Assembly: GCA_009843785.1 (NCBI GenBank)
Contig: VYCT01000025.1
Coordinates: 1 to 44,456 of the forward strand
Reading direction: 5' to 3'
Source: Candidatus Poribacteria bacterium
GTDB taxonomy: Bacteria; Poribacteria; WGA-4E; WGA-3G
Length of the DNA: 44,456 nt
Below, in pieces: positions 1 to 7,426 of the stretch (the stretch's first letter is position 1; each line of letters starts with the position of its first letter). The notes beneath the pieces were generated by a model. The model ran no database searches. It saw nothing but the letters and a program-made list of their open reading frames with translations, and was not told the DNA's origin. The position numbers and the translations under genes are program-made.

Positions 1-115
1 CGCAGTCGCTACGAAACCGAAGCCCCTGCCTTTAGGCAGTGGGTGCTATCACCAAAATAGTTTCAGGTAAGGTTTGCGAGCTAATCCTAATTGCAGAGCA
101 AATTCTGCGCCACTG
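1..115. repeat. IS200/IS605-like hairpin remnant at left edge
   Basis: This stretch beyond the end of the first oxygenase gene holds a hairpin at 23-43 (CCCCTGCC, loop TTTA, GGCAGTGGG) followed by GGGTGCTATCAC at 41-52. The same loop context (CCTTTAGG) and the same 12-mer recur near 4704-4910. Subterminal hairpins of this kind are typical of IS200/IS605 elements and their non-autonomous derivatives. No transposase reading frame is visible, so this would be a remnant or a short palindromic element. The assignment is inference. Confidence 0.4.
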
Positions 116-823
116 CTAATACTCCATTGGTTTATCGTTGCCTCGGTAGGGGCGCGTCCCCCGGACAAGCACTCTTCTGGGATTGTCTTCCAACACGAGT
201 TCATCTGCACTATGGTAACCGAGCGTCATACTCATCCGTGTCCCATCTGTGTGGTTGATTCCCGTTGAATGGATGATCATGCTATCAATAGCGAGCAAGC
301 CGCCTGCCGGCATCGGTAAAGGGATCGTTTGACTCGCAGCAATCTCTCGAACCCCATCATCTTTGAGATTAGCGAAAGCAGGCAAATGGTGTGATCCAGG
401 TACGATCCGTGTACATCCATTCTCAAGATTTGTGTCTTCCAGATAGACCAGAACAGTCGCTATTGTCCGAGACCAGTGGCGGACATCGCGATGCAACGCA
501 AGCGAATGGCTTGTACCCGCATCTCGAAGATAGACATGATTATGTCGATTTAGTAAAAATTCTATATCCGGTCCCAATAACGATTCCAAAGGATTGAGAA
601 TTTCATCACAAGTAATCGTTTCTCGGAAAATACCGCCACGTTCCCATACTGCGGAAATTCGGACGATTCTGTCATCTTGTTTTACCACAGGTTCTACGAC
701 TTCCGCCATATCTTTCAACGCCGCTGCTTTTAATGCTTCTACGTGATCCGTAGAAAGTTGAGTCGGAAATTTGATGAAGCCGTTGTGACGAAACAACTGG
801 ATTTCTTGCGGAGTCAGTTCCAT
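116..823 (-). CDS. Phytanoyl-CoA dioxygenase (PhyH)-like Fe(II)/2-oxoglutarate oxygenase
   Basis: The 235-residue product has the PhyH family pattern: an HxD motif (H111, D113, in LHRDVRHW), a distal histidine (H185, in IIHSTG) and a following arginine (R196) for the 2-oxoglutarate carboxylate. The segment CTRIVPGSHH is also typical of the family. Such enzymes hydroxylate small organic substrates using Fe(II), oxygen and 2-oxoglutarate; the substrate cannot be read from sequence. No signal peptide is seen, so it is probably cytoplasmic. The start at 823 has a good GGAAGGA ribosome site about five bases upstream. The gene is transcribed away from the amidase gene and is probably a single unit. 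A second, distinct PhyH gene lies at 13161-13985. Confidence 0.9.
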   Translation of the reverse strand: MELTPQEIQLFRHNGFIKFPTQLSTDHVEALKAAALKDMAEVVEPVVKQDDRIVRISAVWERGGIFRETITCDEILNPLESLLGPDIEFLLNRHNHVYLRDAGTSHSLALHRDVRHWSRTIATVLVYLEDTNLENGCTRIVPGSHHLPAFANLKDDGVREIAASQTIPLPMPAGGLLAIDSMIIHSTGINHTDGTRMSMTLGYHSADELVLEDNPRRVLVRGTRPYRGNDKPMEY

Positions 824-1183
824 CGGTTCCTTCCATCATATTCAGAATCAGTTGTGAGATGTCAGTTTAGCATAGATGGTAATGTGAGTCAACACCGAAA
901 TGTAGTGGATCAGAGCCATTCAGTTCTCCCATAAGTAGGCGCGAGTGTTTTTGCTTGGGCATTTCTTGTCCCTCGCGATCCGCTGCGATTGCCTTCATTG
1001 TAGGCGCGAGTGTTTCTGCGGATTTCTTGTCGCTCGCGGTCCTCACTGCTTGCTGACGGCTCATGGCTGATCCCTATCGTAATAGCACAATTTATTAGTA
1101 ACGAAAAATAGAGATATTTCGTTTTATTTTATGGTATACAAAAGAAATCAAAAAACAAAACATCGGGTAAGAGGAGAAAAATT
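824..1183. repeat. Divergent intergenic region with imperfect direct repeat
   Basis: This 360-base region separates the divergent oxygenase and amidase genes. It contains an imperfect direct repeat of about 48 bases, at about 935-983 and 1000-1047. Each copy begins with the same 16-mer (GTAGGCGCGAGTGTTT) and continues with ATTTCTTGTC and CTCGCG. A 65-codon open frame covers the repeat on the minus strand (867-1064), but it looks like repeat translation, not a gene. The AT-rich stretch at about 1085-1165 before the amidase could hold a promoter, but I see no convincing -35/-10 pair. Confidence 0.5.
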
Positions 1184-2665
1184 ATGAAAATGTGTTGTTT
1201 TTGTCTGCTGGGACTTTTTCTCGCAATATTGTCTGGGTGTATGAGCATGTCAGGTTATAAACAAGCTTCGTTATATGAAGAGGCTTCACTGCGCCATCAT
1301 GCCTATGCAACCGGGACAACGCGTGCCACTGCTACGGAGTGGCGCGCCCTTGCTTCAGAGTTCCAAAAGGTTATTGATGCAGATGTCCAGGGGCCATCAG
1401 CAGATGATGCCCAATACGCAATCGCCTCAAGTTGGATGTGGAGCATCACGGTTGGGGATGCCGAAGCCCCGCAGCAGGCGATTAAAGCACTCCGAAAACT
1501 GATTCACACCTATCCTAACTCAGAATACAGACCACTGGCTCACTACTGGTTAGGACGTTGCTACGATTATATCAACGACGATTCTCAGGCTATCATGCAA
1601 TACCAACTCGTGGGGAACCGTTATGCGGATTCCCAAGTGTCGGAACCTGCCAAGTTGGAATTGGCACGGGCGTATGCAAAGCAAGGGTATCCCACACGCG
1701 CTGAAACGTCCTATAAAAGTCTTGTTGATTCTTCGATAAATCAGGAAATTGGCGATGTTGCCGCTAAAGAACTACAAGTGCTCAAGACACAACCACAACC
1801 GCTTAGCCCCCCCGCTAAAGAAAATATTCAAATACAACCACAACCGCGGCCTGAACCACAGCCAGTAAAGCAGCCAAAATCCGCAGCACCGGTTACAGAT
1901 CCTGAACCTTTAGTCCCAAAATCATTAACGCGTGAATTTGGATTGACCGCGAAAACGATTGTTATCGACCCCGGACACGGCGGGAAAGACCCAGGAGGAT
2001 TCGGAAGTGGCAATCTTCAGGAGAAGGGTATTGTTCTCAGTATCTCACACAAACTCCGCGAGGTTTTAACAGCAAAAGGCTACACCGTCCTGATGACGCG
2101 TGAGACCGATCATTTCATTCCGCTGAAAAAACGCACCGAATTCGCAACACAACATAAAGCAGATCTTTTCCTGAGCATCCATGCCAATGCAGCTGACAGT
2201 TCGAGAGCCAACGGAATCGAAACCTACTATCTGGATGTCACCAGTACGGACAAAGCCTCAGAAAAAATCGCAGCGCGAGAAAATATAAACTCCGGCTACA
2301 GTATCCAAGAATTGGAAACATTGTTGGACGGATTGATACGGGAAAGCAAAAGTGAGGATAGCAAACGCTTGGCAAGACATGTACAGGATACATTGGTACA
2401 GAACACAGGGGCGGTTGACCGTGGTGTTAAGCACGCTCGTTTTGTTGTTTTGATCGGAACAAAGGTGCCTGCTATTCTCATTGAGACCGGGTTTGTGTCA
2501 AATCCAGTGGAAGGACAGAAACTCATAACGTCAGCGTATCAGCATAAAATTGCCACCGCTATCGCACAAGGCGTTGATCAGTTTTTAGGGAAGACCGGAG
2601 AAACGCCTTTTGCTAAAGCCCAAAGCCTGAGATTTGTCGCTAAGGGTGTTGAGAGGAACAAGTAA
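1184..2665 (+). CDS. Lipoprotein N-acetylmuramoyl-L-alanine amidase with N-terminal TPR region
   Basis: The 493-residue protein starts with a lipoprotein signal (lipobox LSGC, Cys19). A helical TPR/YbgF-like region follows at about 45-200, then a Pro/Gln-rich linker at about 202-245 and an Amidase_3 domain at about 257-470. Zinc ligands are visible as H265 (DPGHGG), E280 (LQEKG) and H333 (SIHANA), and the catalytic glutamate is E434 (IETGF). Family enzymes cut the amide between MurNAc and the stem peptide, so this is probably a lipid-anchored envelope enzyme that splits or remodels peptidoglycan. The start has a GAGGAG site. The stop codon overlaps the next start by one base, so the two genes are likely translationally coupled. 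The TPR-linker-amidase order is less common than amidases with AMIN or LysM domains. Confidence 0.93.
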   Translation: MKMCCFCLLGLFLAILSGCMSMSGYKQASLYEEASLRHHAYATGTTRATATEWRALASEFQKVIDADVQGPSADDAQYAIASSWMWSITVGDAEAPQQAIKALRKLIHTYPNSEYRPLAHYWLGRCYDYINDDSQAIMQYQLVGNRYADSQVSEPAKLELARAYAKQGYPTRAETSYKSLVDSSINQEIGDVAAKELQVLKTQPQPLSPPAKENIQIQPQPRPEPQPVKQPKSAAPVTDPEPLVPKSLTREFGLTAKTIVIDPGHGGKDPGGFGSGNLQEKGIVLSISHKLREVLTAKGYTVLMTRETDHFIPLKKRTEFATQHKADLFLSIHANAADSSRANGIETYYLDVTSTDKASEKIAARENINSGYSIQELETLLDGLIRESKSEDSKRLARHVQDTLVQNTGAVDRGVKHARFVVLIGTKVPAILIETGFVSNPVEGQKLITSAYQHKIATAIAQGVDQFLGKTGETPFAKAQSLRFVAKGVERNK

Positions 2666-4674
2666 TGCTGTTTGCCAAATTTGCCAGTCAACGTCTATCC
2701 TACGCAGCCACAATAGTTATTCTTGTGTGTCTATTATCCTTGTGTAGTGGTGGGCTCAACCTCACTGTCGCACAACAGGCGGAGATTGCGATTGTCTTAC
2801 CGAAAAAAACGCCGCAGGTATCAGAAGGTGATGTTCAATACGCACGTTCTGTCGCTAAACGATTCAATCGGATGCTCAACGGCATTGGGTTAACCGCTGC
2901 CACACTCGAAGAGGCTTCGCTCTCTGAAGCACAACTCAAATCTCGCCGTTTGGTTATCCTTCCACTAAACCCCGTGATTGCACCGAAAACTGCGGGTTTA
3001 TTGAACAGTTTTGTAGCAAATGGTGGTAAACTTTTCGTAACCTATACTTTATCCGATACGGTGGCACCGCTCCTCGGCTTGCGTCAAACGAATTGGCTAA
3101 AACAAGAAGCTCCCGGGCATTTTGCTTCAATTCAGCTGAACGCACCCGATATACTTGATATGCCGGTATCTATCAGGCAAGCATCGTGGAACATTACAGT
3201 GGCAGAACCGACAACACCCGATACAGAAATTATCGGGTACTGGCACAATGCAAACGGAGAATCTACGGGTTTACCAGCGCTGTCTGTAGGGAAGTCAGGA
3301 GTGTTCTTTAGTCATATTTTCCTTCCAGACGACATCCAGCGCAAAATGCAGATGCTCGCTGCACTCTTGGGACATCTCGTCCCTGAGTTTCGGCGTACGT
3401 TTGCTAAGCAAGCGATAGCGACAATGACGACCATTGGGCATACCAAGGATTTCACTGAGCTAAAGCAATTCGTCCAACAGAGCGATGTCCCCGAAGCGAA
3501 TGAAGCGTTAAAAACAGGGACAGATTTGATGAACCGGGCGCGCGTCGAGTATGATGCTGAGGCTTACAATACGGCAATAACAGTAGCACGCGCGAGTCGT
3601 GCAGAATTCTCAAAAGCCTATTTCCTATCGCACGGAAGCGTTGAAACCGAAGGGCGCGCTGTATGGAATCACTCAGGACTTGGTGCCTACCCTGGAGATT
3701 GGGAACGCTCCGCTCAGGAATTAGCATCTGCTGGGGTCAACATAGTTCTGCCAAACATGGCATGGGCAGGTGTCGCACATTATCCGAGTAAAATCTTGCC
3801 ACAGAGCAAAACTTTTACGCGATACGGGGATCAGATTGCACAATGCGTTGAAGCCGCACACAACCACAGCTTAGAGGTACATGTTTGGAAAATTACGTGG
3901 AATTTAGAAGGCGCGCCGAAAGAATTCGTTGAAAAAATACGAGCAGAAGGGCGGACCCAAGTCTCCGCAACGGGACAAGCCCTCAACTGGCTCTGCCCTT
4001 CGCATCCGAAAAATGTGCTGCTGGAAGTCGAAAGTAGTCTTGAGATCGTGGCAAATTACGATGTGGACGGTATCCATCTCGATTACATCCGCTATCCGGG
4101 AAGCCACGCCTGCTACTGTGACGGGTGTCGCCAAAGATTTGTGCTTGCAACGCGACTGCAGATTGACAAATGGCCCGCCGCCGTCTTGCCAAAAACGGGG
4201 ACACATAGCGAAAAATATATTGAATGGAGGGCGCAACAGATCACACGCTTGGTACGCTTACTCCACAAACGGCTACGTGAGGCTGATCCTAAAATCAAAA
4301 TTTCTGCTGCAGTCTTTGGCTGGTATCCAGGGTGTATCACGACCATTGGGCAGGATTGGATCGCATGGGCGAAGGCAGGTTATGTCGATTTCGTGTGTCC
4401 AATGAACTATACGGAAAGTACGGACTATTTCACGGAGCTGTTGGTCAACCAGCTTGCCCTAATGCCTAAAGACGTTGCCATCTATCCCGGTATCGGCGCA
4501 ACTGCCTCTAATTCACTACTGACCCCAGATGCCGTCGTTGAGCAGATTTACTTGTCGCGGAACTTAGGTGCTTCGGGGTGGACAATCTTTGACTATTCCC
4601 TTGACATTTCTGAGACTGTACTACCAGCATTCACAATTGGTGTTACTAAGCGCAAAGCAAAACCGCCCCACTAA
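2665..4674 (+). CDS. Secreted GHL10-family glycosidase-like protein (DUF187/DigH type)
   Basis: The 669-residue protein has an N-terminal signal sequence (hydrophobic core about residues 13-30). Residues about 40-240 resemble a glutamine-amidotransferase-like fold. A GHL10 (formerly DUF187) TIM-barrel domain follows at about 325-650. Family hallmarks include the opening AVWNH, DGIHLDYIRYPG with likely catalytic acidic residues, CPMNYT and a late YPGIGA segment. Escherichia coli DigH (YddW) of this family cleaves peptidoglycan glycan strands lacking stem peptides. The one-base overlap with the amidase gene, which would make such denuded strands, supports the same role here. A GAGAGGA site precedes the start. 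Hairpins and a terminator follow. The substrate is inference; other glycans are possible. Confidence 0.88.
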   Translation: MLFAKFASQRLSYAATIVILVCLLSLCSGGLNLTVAQQAEIAIVLPKKTPQVSEGDVQYARSVAKRFNRMLNGIGLTAATLEEASLSEAQLKSRRLVILPLNPVIAPKTAGLLNSFVANGGKLFVTYTLSDTVAPLLGLRQTNWLKQEAPGHFASIQLNAPDILDMPVSIRQASWNITVAEPTTPDTEIIGYWHNANGESTGLPALSVGKSGVFFSHIFLPDDIQRKMQMLAALLGHLVPEFRRTFAKQAIATMTTIGHTKDFTELKQFVQQSDVPEANEALKTGTDLMNRARVEYDAEAYNTAITVARASRAEFSKAYFLSHGSVETEGRAVWNHSGLGAYPGDWERSAQELASAGVNIVLPNMAWAGVAHYPSKILPQSKTFTRYGDQIAQCVEAAHNHSLEVHVWKITWNLEGAPKEFVEKIRAEGRTQVSATGQALNWLCPSHPKNVLLEVESSLEIVANYDVDGIHLDYIRYPGSHACYCDGCRQRFVLATRLQIDKWPAAVLPKTGTHSEKYIEWRAQQITRLVRLLHKRLREADPKIKISAAVFGWYPGCITTIGQDWIAWAKAGYVDFVCPMNYTESTDYFTELLVNQLALMPKDVAIYPGIGATASNSLLTPDAVVEQIYLSRNLGASGWTIFDYSLDISETVLPAFTIGVTKRKAKPPH

Positions 4675-4703
4675 CAAGCATGTTTAGCACTCCCCCGTCA
4701 AAC

Positions 4704-4723
4704 CTCCTGCCTTTAGGTAGGAG
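4704..4723 (+). repeat. CCTTTAGG-loop hairpin (IS200/IS605-like)
   Basis: CTCCTGCC, loop TTTA, GGTAGGAG forms an eight-pair hairpin, one pair being G-U in RNA. It is followed by ATGTAGAC. The CCTTTAGG core is shared with the hairpins at 23-43 and 4839-4852. It lies just after the glycosidase stop and probably comes from an IS200/IS605-type end. Confidence 0.45.
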
Positions 4724-4737
4724 ATGTAGACAGTCTT

Positions 4738-4790
4738 CCCGCCAAAACCTCGTTTTTTAAAGCGAGGATGTAGGCGGGTTTTCCTTTTTT
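4738..4790 (+). terminator. Compound hairpin plus T-rich tract, likely Rho-independent terminator
   Basis: An outer stem CCCGCC (4738-4743) pairs with GGCGGG (4773-4778) and encloses an inner CCTCG/CGAGG hairpin. TTTTCCTTTTTT follows immediately. This is a good terminator for the amidase-glycosidase pair. Its GATGTAGGCGGG segment resembles the GATGTAGAC after the previous hairpin, so it may be a recruited mobile-element end. Confidence 0.65.
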
Positions 4791-4792
4791 CC

Positions 4793-4822
4793 TTGACAAA
4801 ACAACCTCACAAGTGCTATAAT
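4793..4822 (+). promoter_or_regulatory. Perfect-consensus sigma70 promoter
   Basis: TTGACA at 4793-4798 and TATAAT at 4817-4822 are separated by 18 bases. Both hexamers match the sigma70 consensus exactly, with only a slightly long spacer. The expected transcription start is near 4829, just before the CGCCC-TTTA-GGGCG hairpin, giving a leader of about 150 bases to the discoidin-like gene. Confidence 0.75.
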
Positions 4823-4829
4823 AGTTTTG

Positions 4830-4978
4830 TAAAAGCTTCGCCCTTTAGGGCGGGGTCTATCACGGAACACAGATTCGTAAAGATTGATATGGTAAAATGG
4901 GTGCTATCACTCAAACTCACGTACTTAACGCGAAACTCACGTAAAAGTGAGATTCATTCCTTTAGGAGATTGAACGGC
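4830..4978 (+). repeat. Structured leader with IS200/IS605-like hairpin and short direct repeats
   Basis: The leader begins with hairpin 4839-4852 (CGCCC, loop TTTA, GGGCG) followed by GGGGTCTATCAC (4852-4863). GGGTGCTATCAC recurs at 4899-4910 and matches 41-52. AAACTCACGTA is repeated at 4913-4923 and 4933-4943, and CTCAC/GTGAG (4936-4940, 4947-4951) can form a hairpin. A fourth CCTTTAGG (about 4959-4966) overlaps the AGGAG ribosome site of the next gene. The region looks like a decayed mobile-element end recruited as a leader. Confidence 0.5.
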
Positions 4979-5677
4979 ATGAAAATTATATTGGTATTCG
5001 CAGGATTGGTGTTGATGATAGCCTATTGTGTTATCGGAAACCCGATCGACATAGCACAGGCGGAGGAAGTCTTGGGAACAGGAACAGGTGAACTGCTCGG
5101 AGGGGACCTAACCGACCCAGAAGATGATGGTGAACCTGAAGCAGATAAGGGTTACGATGCCATTTTCTCAGCCAACGATGAACCCGGATTCGCAGGCGGT
5201 GAATTTGCGTTTAACGTCTTCGATAACCGCCTTGGCCCCAGCAATGACAAATGGTGCTGCGGAAAGGGAGGCGGCATTCCGGATGAAGGCCTACACGTGA
5301 CAGCTGAGTTTGAGGAGCAGTACGCATTGACACACTTCACTGTATCTTCAGCGAACGATGTCCCCGCAAGGGACCCGACAGTGTGGGAGATTCAGGGGTC
5401 GAACGACGGTAAGGAATTTGAGACCATCTTTGCTCACGACGGCGACAGTTTTTGGGATCAGCGCCTGCAAGTCGTCCTTTTTGAGGCAGGGAAAGATTAC
5501 GACCGTCAAAAAACCGGATATCGGTTTTTTCGGCATGTTACTTTTGACACCGCATCGAACCCAGCTGGGGCGTACTTCCAAATTGGCGAAATTGAGTTCT
5601 TCGGCGATGATAGTTTTCCTGTAGACCCCAGATCCAAACTCGCAACCACATGGGGAAGCATCAAAAACGCCCGATAA
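4979..5677 (+). CDS. Secreted discoidin (F5/8 type C)-like protein with C-terminal TWGSIK tail
   Basis: The 232-residue product starts with a signal peptide (MKIILVFAGLVLMIAYCVIG, mature end near AQAEE). A short acidic region follows, then a discoidin-like beta-sandwich at about 60-205. In it WEIQGSNDGKEFE and FFRHVTFD match the family pattern of a sugar- or surface-binding domain. The protein ends SKLATTWGSIKNAR; a similar tail closes the beta-helix protein at 14003-15373. A longer in-frame reading from 4793 would begin inside the -35 hexamer, so I chose the ATG at 4979, which has TTTAGGAGA upstream and leads directly into the signal peptide. It has its own strong promoter and terminator. 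The ligand is unknown. Confidence 0.75.
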   Translation: MKIILVFAGLVLMIAYCVIGNPIDIAQAEEVLGTGTGELLGGDLTDPEDDGEPEADKGYDAIFSANDEPGFAGGEFAFNVFDNRLGPSNDKWCCGKGGGIPDEGLHVTAEFEEQYALTHFTVSSANDVPARDPTVWEIQGSNDGKEFETIFAHDGDSFWDQRLQVVLFEAGKDYDRQKTGYRFFRHVTFDTASNPAGAYFQIGEIEFFGDDSFPVDPRSKLATTWGSIKNAR

Positions 5678-5708
5678 GCGTAAATATCGGACATTTTTGC
5701 GGAAGTCC

Positions 5709-5752
5709 GCTGAAGTGCCCCAACCTATTGAACAGGTTCGGGCAACTTCAGC
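5709..5752. repeat. Long imperfect hairpin downstream of discoidin-like gene
   Basis: GCTGAAGT and ACTTCAGC form the outer arms, with GCCC/GGGC and AACCT/AGGTT inside and a seven-base loop. No T-run follows, so it is more likely a palindromic repeat or processing structure than a classical terminator. The true terminator appears to be the next hairpin. Confidence 0.5.
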
Positions 5753-5793
5753 AAGCGATCACTATCATTGTGATGGTGGGCTTCCGCCTCAAT

Positions 5794-5838
5794 CGGAAAC
5801 CTGAATCCAGTAATAACTTGGTTTGGGTTTCCGTTTTT
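5794..5838 (+). terminator. Rho-independent terminator before sulfatase gene
   Basis: CGGAAACC (5794-5801) pairs perfectly with GGTTTCCG (5826-5833), followed at once by TTTTT (5834-5838). The position suits termination of the discoidin-like transcript. The rest of the 244-base gap (5678-5921) shows no clear promoter and no convincing gene. Confidence 0.55.
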
Positions 5839-5921
5839 CATATCCGCTTGAAACCGTATGGATTCTACTGGGGTAGAGGTAACGTCATCCACGCCAAGCC
5901 GTCCAAGGAGACTTTTAATTA

Positions 5922-7382
5922 ATGGCTCAAAGACCGAATATTTTATTTTTGATGAGTGATGAACACAGTCCGCACGCTATAGGGTGTGAAGGTAATGCTA
6001 TTGTACAGACACCAAATCTTGACCGACTCGCAGCATCTGGCACCTATTTTGAGGGGGCGTACTGCCAAGTTCCACTCTGCACACCCTCCCGGATGTGTAT
6101 GCTAACCGGGCAATACGCACATCGCTGCTCCGCGTGGAATAACGGATCCGTCCTATTTCCTGAGCATCTCACAATGCCCGCACATTTCGCACAACACGGC
6201 TACGCGACCGCGCTCGTCGGGAAGATGCACTTCGGTGGAAAAGAACAGAACAACGGTTTTGAGTCTCGACCCTACGGCGATCTACGCGGTTATGCCGGAC
6301 ACCAAACAGATCCACTGAATCCGCCATCTCGCATACGACAACGAACGCGACTTGCAGGTGTCACAGAAATCCCGACCAGCCTTCTGCAAGAGCGGGTTAT
6401 TAACGAAGAGACACTGGAATACTTAAGGTCCCAACCATCAGAACAACCCTGGTTCCTGCTTGCGAGTTACAGCCGTCCGCACTTCCCGCTCACTGCACCG
6501 AAACGACTCCTTGATAAGTATTGGCCCGATAATGTAGATATGCCCAACATTCCACCCGGGCACTTAGAACAGACGCACCGCTTCGCGAAGGGCTTGCGAG
6601 ATAATTTCAACACGCAGGATATCCCACCCGAAGAAGCCCGAAAAGCCAGAGCCGCTTACTACGCCTGTTGCGAATTCTTGGACGAGACTGTTGGCGATCT
6701 ACTCACGCTTCTGGAACGTGACGGCTTTTTAGATAACACCATCATCGTCTATACCACGGACCACGGTGAGATGGCAGGTGAACACGGACAGTGGTGGAAA
6801 TCCAGTTACTACGAAGCCGCGGCACGAGTCCCGCTAATCATATCGGACAGGCAGCTCCAGCAATCACACGGCGCACGCATAACAGCACCTGTCGAGCTAA
6901 ACGATCTCTTCCCGACGTTATGCGCGAAAGCAGGCCTTCCTATCCCTGAAGGTTTAGATGGCGATGATTTAACGAATCTCATGTCGGGAGACACCGAAAG
7001 TTGGCGCAACACTGCAATCACCGAATACTGGGCAAATCAGACAACCGGACCGATGCGTATGCTCCGAACCCCTCGCTATAAGTATGTTGCCTTCCCTGAA
7101 GATGAATCTATCCTTTTCGATTTAGAGTCGGACCCAGATGAATTCGAGAATCTTGCAGGACAAGCGACATATCGCGAGTTAGAAACATCTCTCCACGCAC
7201 AACTTATGGACGGGTTCTCATGGGAATCTGTCGCTGAACAGATGGCAGCTGATAAAGTACGAAGCCAAGATTTCAAGGAGCCGTGGGGCAGAGGCACCCC
7301 CAATCAGTACACACTACCTGATGGACGGATCGTTGATGCGGAGACCTGTCTCTATCGGCCTTCAGTTAGAGAGGAAGGTTAG
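5922..7382 (+). CDS. Cys-type sulfatase (alkaline-phosphatase superfamily)
   Basis: The 486-residue enzyme has the sulfatase signature CTPSR (C53-R57), whose cysteine is converted to formylglycine in active enzymes. Other conserved elements are the N-terminal metal site near D13 (RPNILFLMSDEH), GKMHFGG (K101, H103), RPHFPL (H187) and TTDHGEM (D280, H281), with K293 following. These enzymes hydrolyse sulfate esters. The closest look is to the choline-sulfatase/arylsulfatase group, but the neighbours suggest a sulfated sugar. No signal peptide is evident, so it may act in the cytoplasm. An AAGGAG site lies about 12 bases before the ATG. It leads a three-gene run with a membrane protein and an enolase-superfamily dehydratase. 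No formylglycine-generating enzyme is in the window. Confidence 0.93.
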   Translation: MAQRPNILFLMSDEHSPHAIGCEGNAIVQTPNLDRLAASGTYFEGAYCQVPLCTPSRMCMLTGQYAHRCSAWNNGSVLFPEHLTMPAHFAQHGYATALVGKMHFGGKEQNNGFESRPYGDLRGYAGHQTDPLNPPSRIRQRTRLAGVTEIPTSLLQERVINEETLEYLRSQPSEQPWFLLASYSRPHFPLTAPKRLLDKYWPDNVDMPNIPPGHLEQTHRFAKGLRDNFNTQDIPPEEARKARAAYYACCEFLDETVGDLLTLLERDGFLDNTIIVYTTDHGEMAGEHGQWWKSSYYEAAARVPLIISDRQLQQSHGARITAPVELNDLFPTLCAKAGLPIPEGLDGDDLTNLMSGDTESWRNTAITEYWANQTTGPMRMLRTPRYKYVAFPEDESILFDLESDPDEFENLAGQATYRELETSLHAQLMDGFSWESVAEQMAADKVRSQDFKEPWGRGTPNQYTLPDGRIVDAETCLYRPSVREEG

Positions 7383-7426
7383 AGGAACGTTTGGACCGAG
7401 TCTAACACTGGGGGACACATACACGC

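Noticed and set aside
74-268. 64-codon plus-strand frame at the left edge
   Set aside because: It is mostly antisense to the PhyH-like gene, with no ribosome site and no domain.
867-1064. 65-codon minus-strand frame between the divergent genes
   Set aside because: It covers an imperfect direct repeat, so its protein is repeat translation. There is no good ribosome site and no recognised domain.
4793-4978. Longer start for the discoidin-like gene
   Set aside because: It would begin within the -35 hexamer of a perfect promoter and place 62 odd residues before a clear signal peptide.
5650-5922. 90-codon frame before the sulfatase
   Set aside because: It overlaps the end of the discoidin-like gene, a long hairpin and a terminator. 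It could be a mobile-element relic, but I could not support a family.
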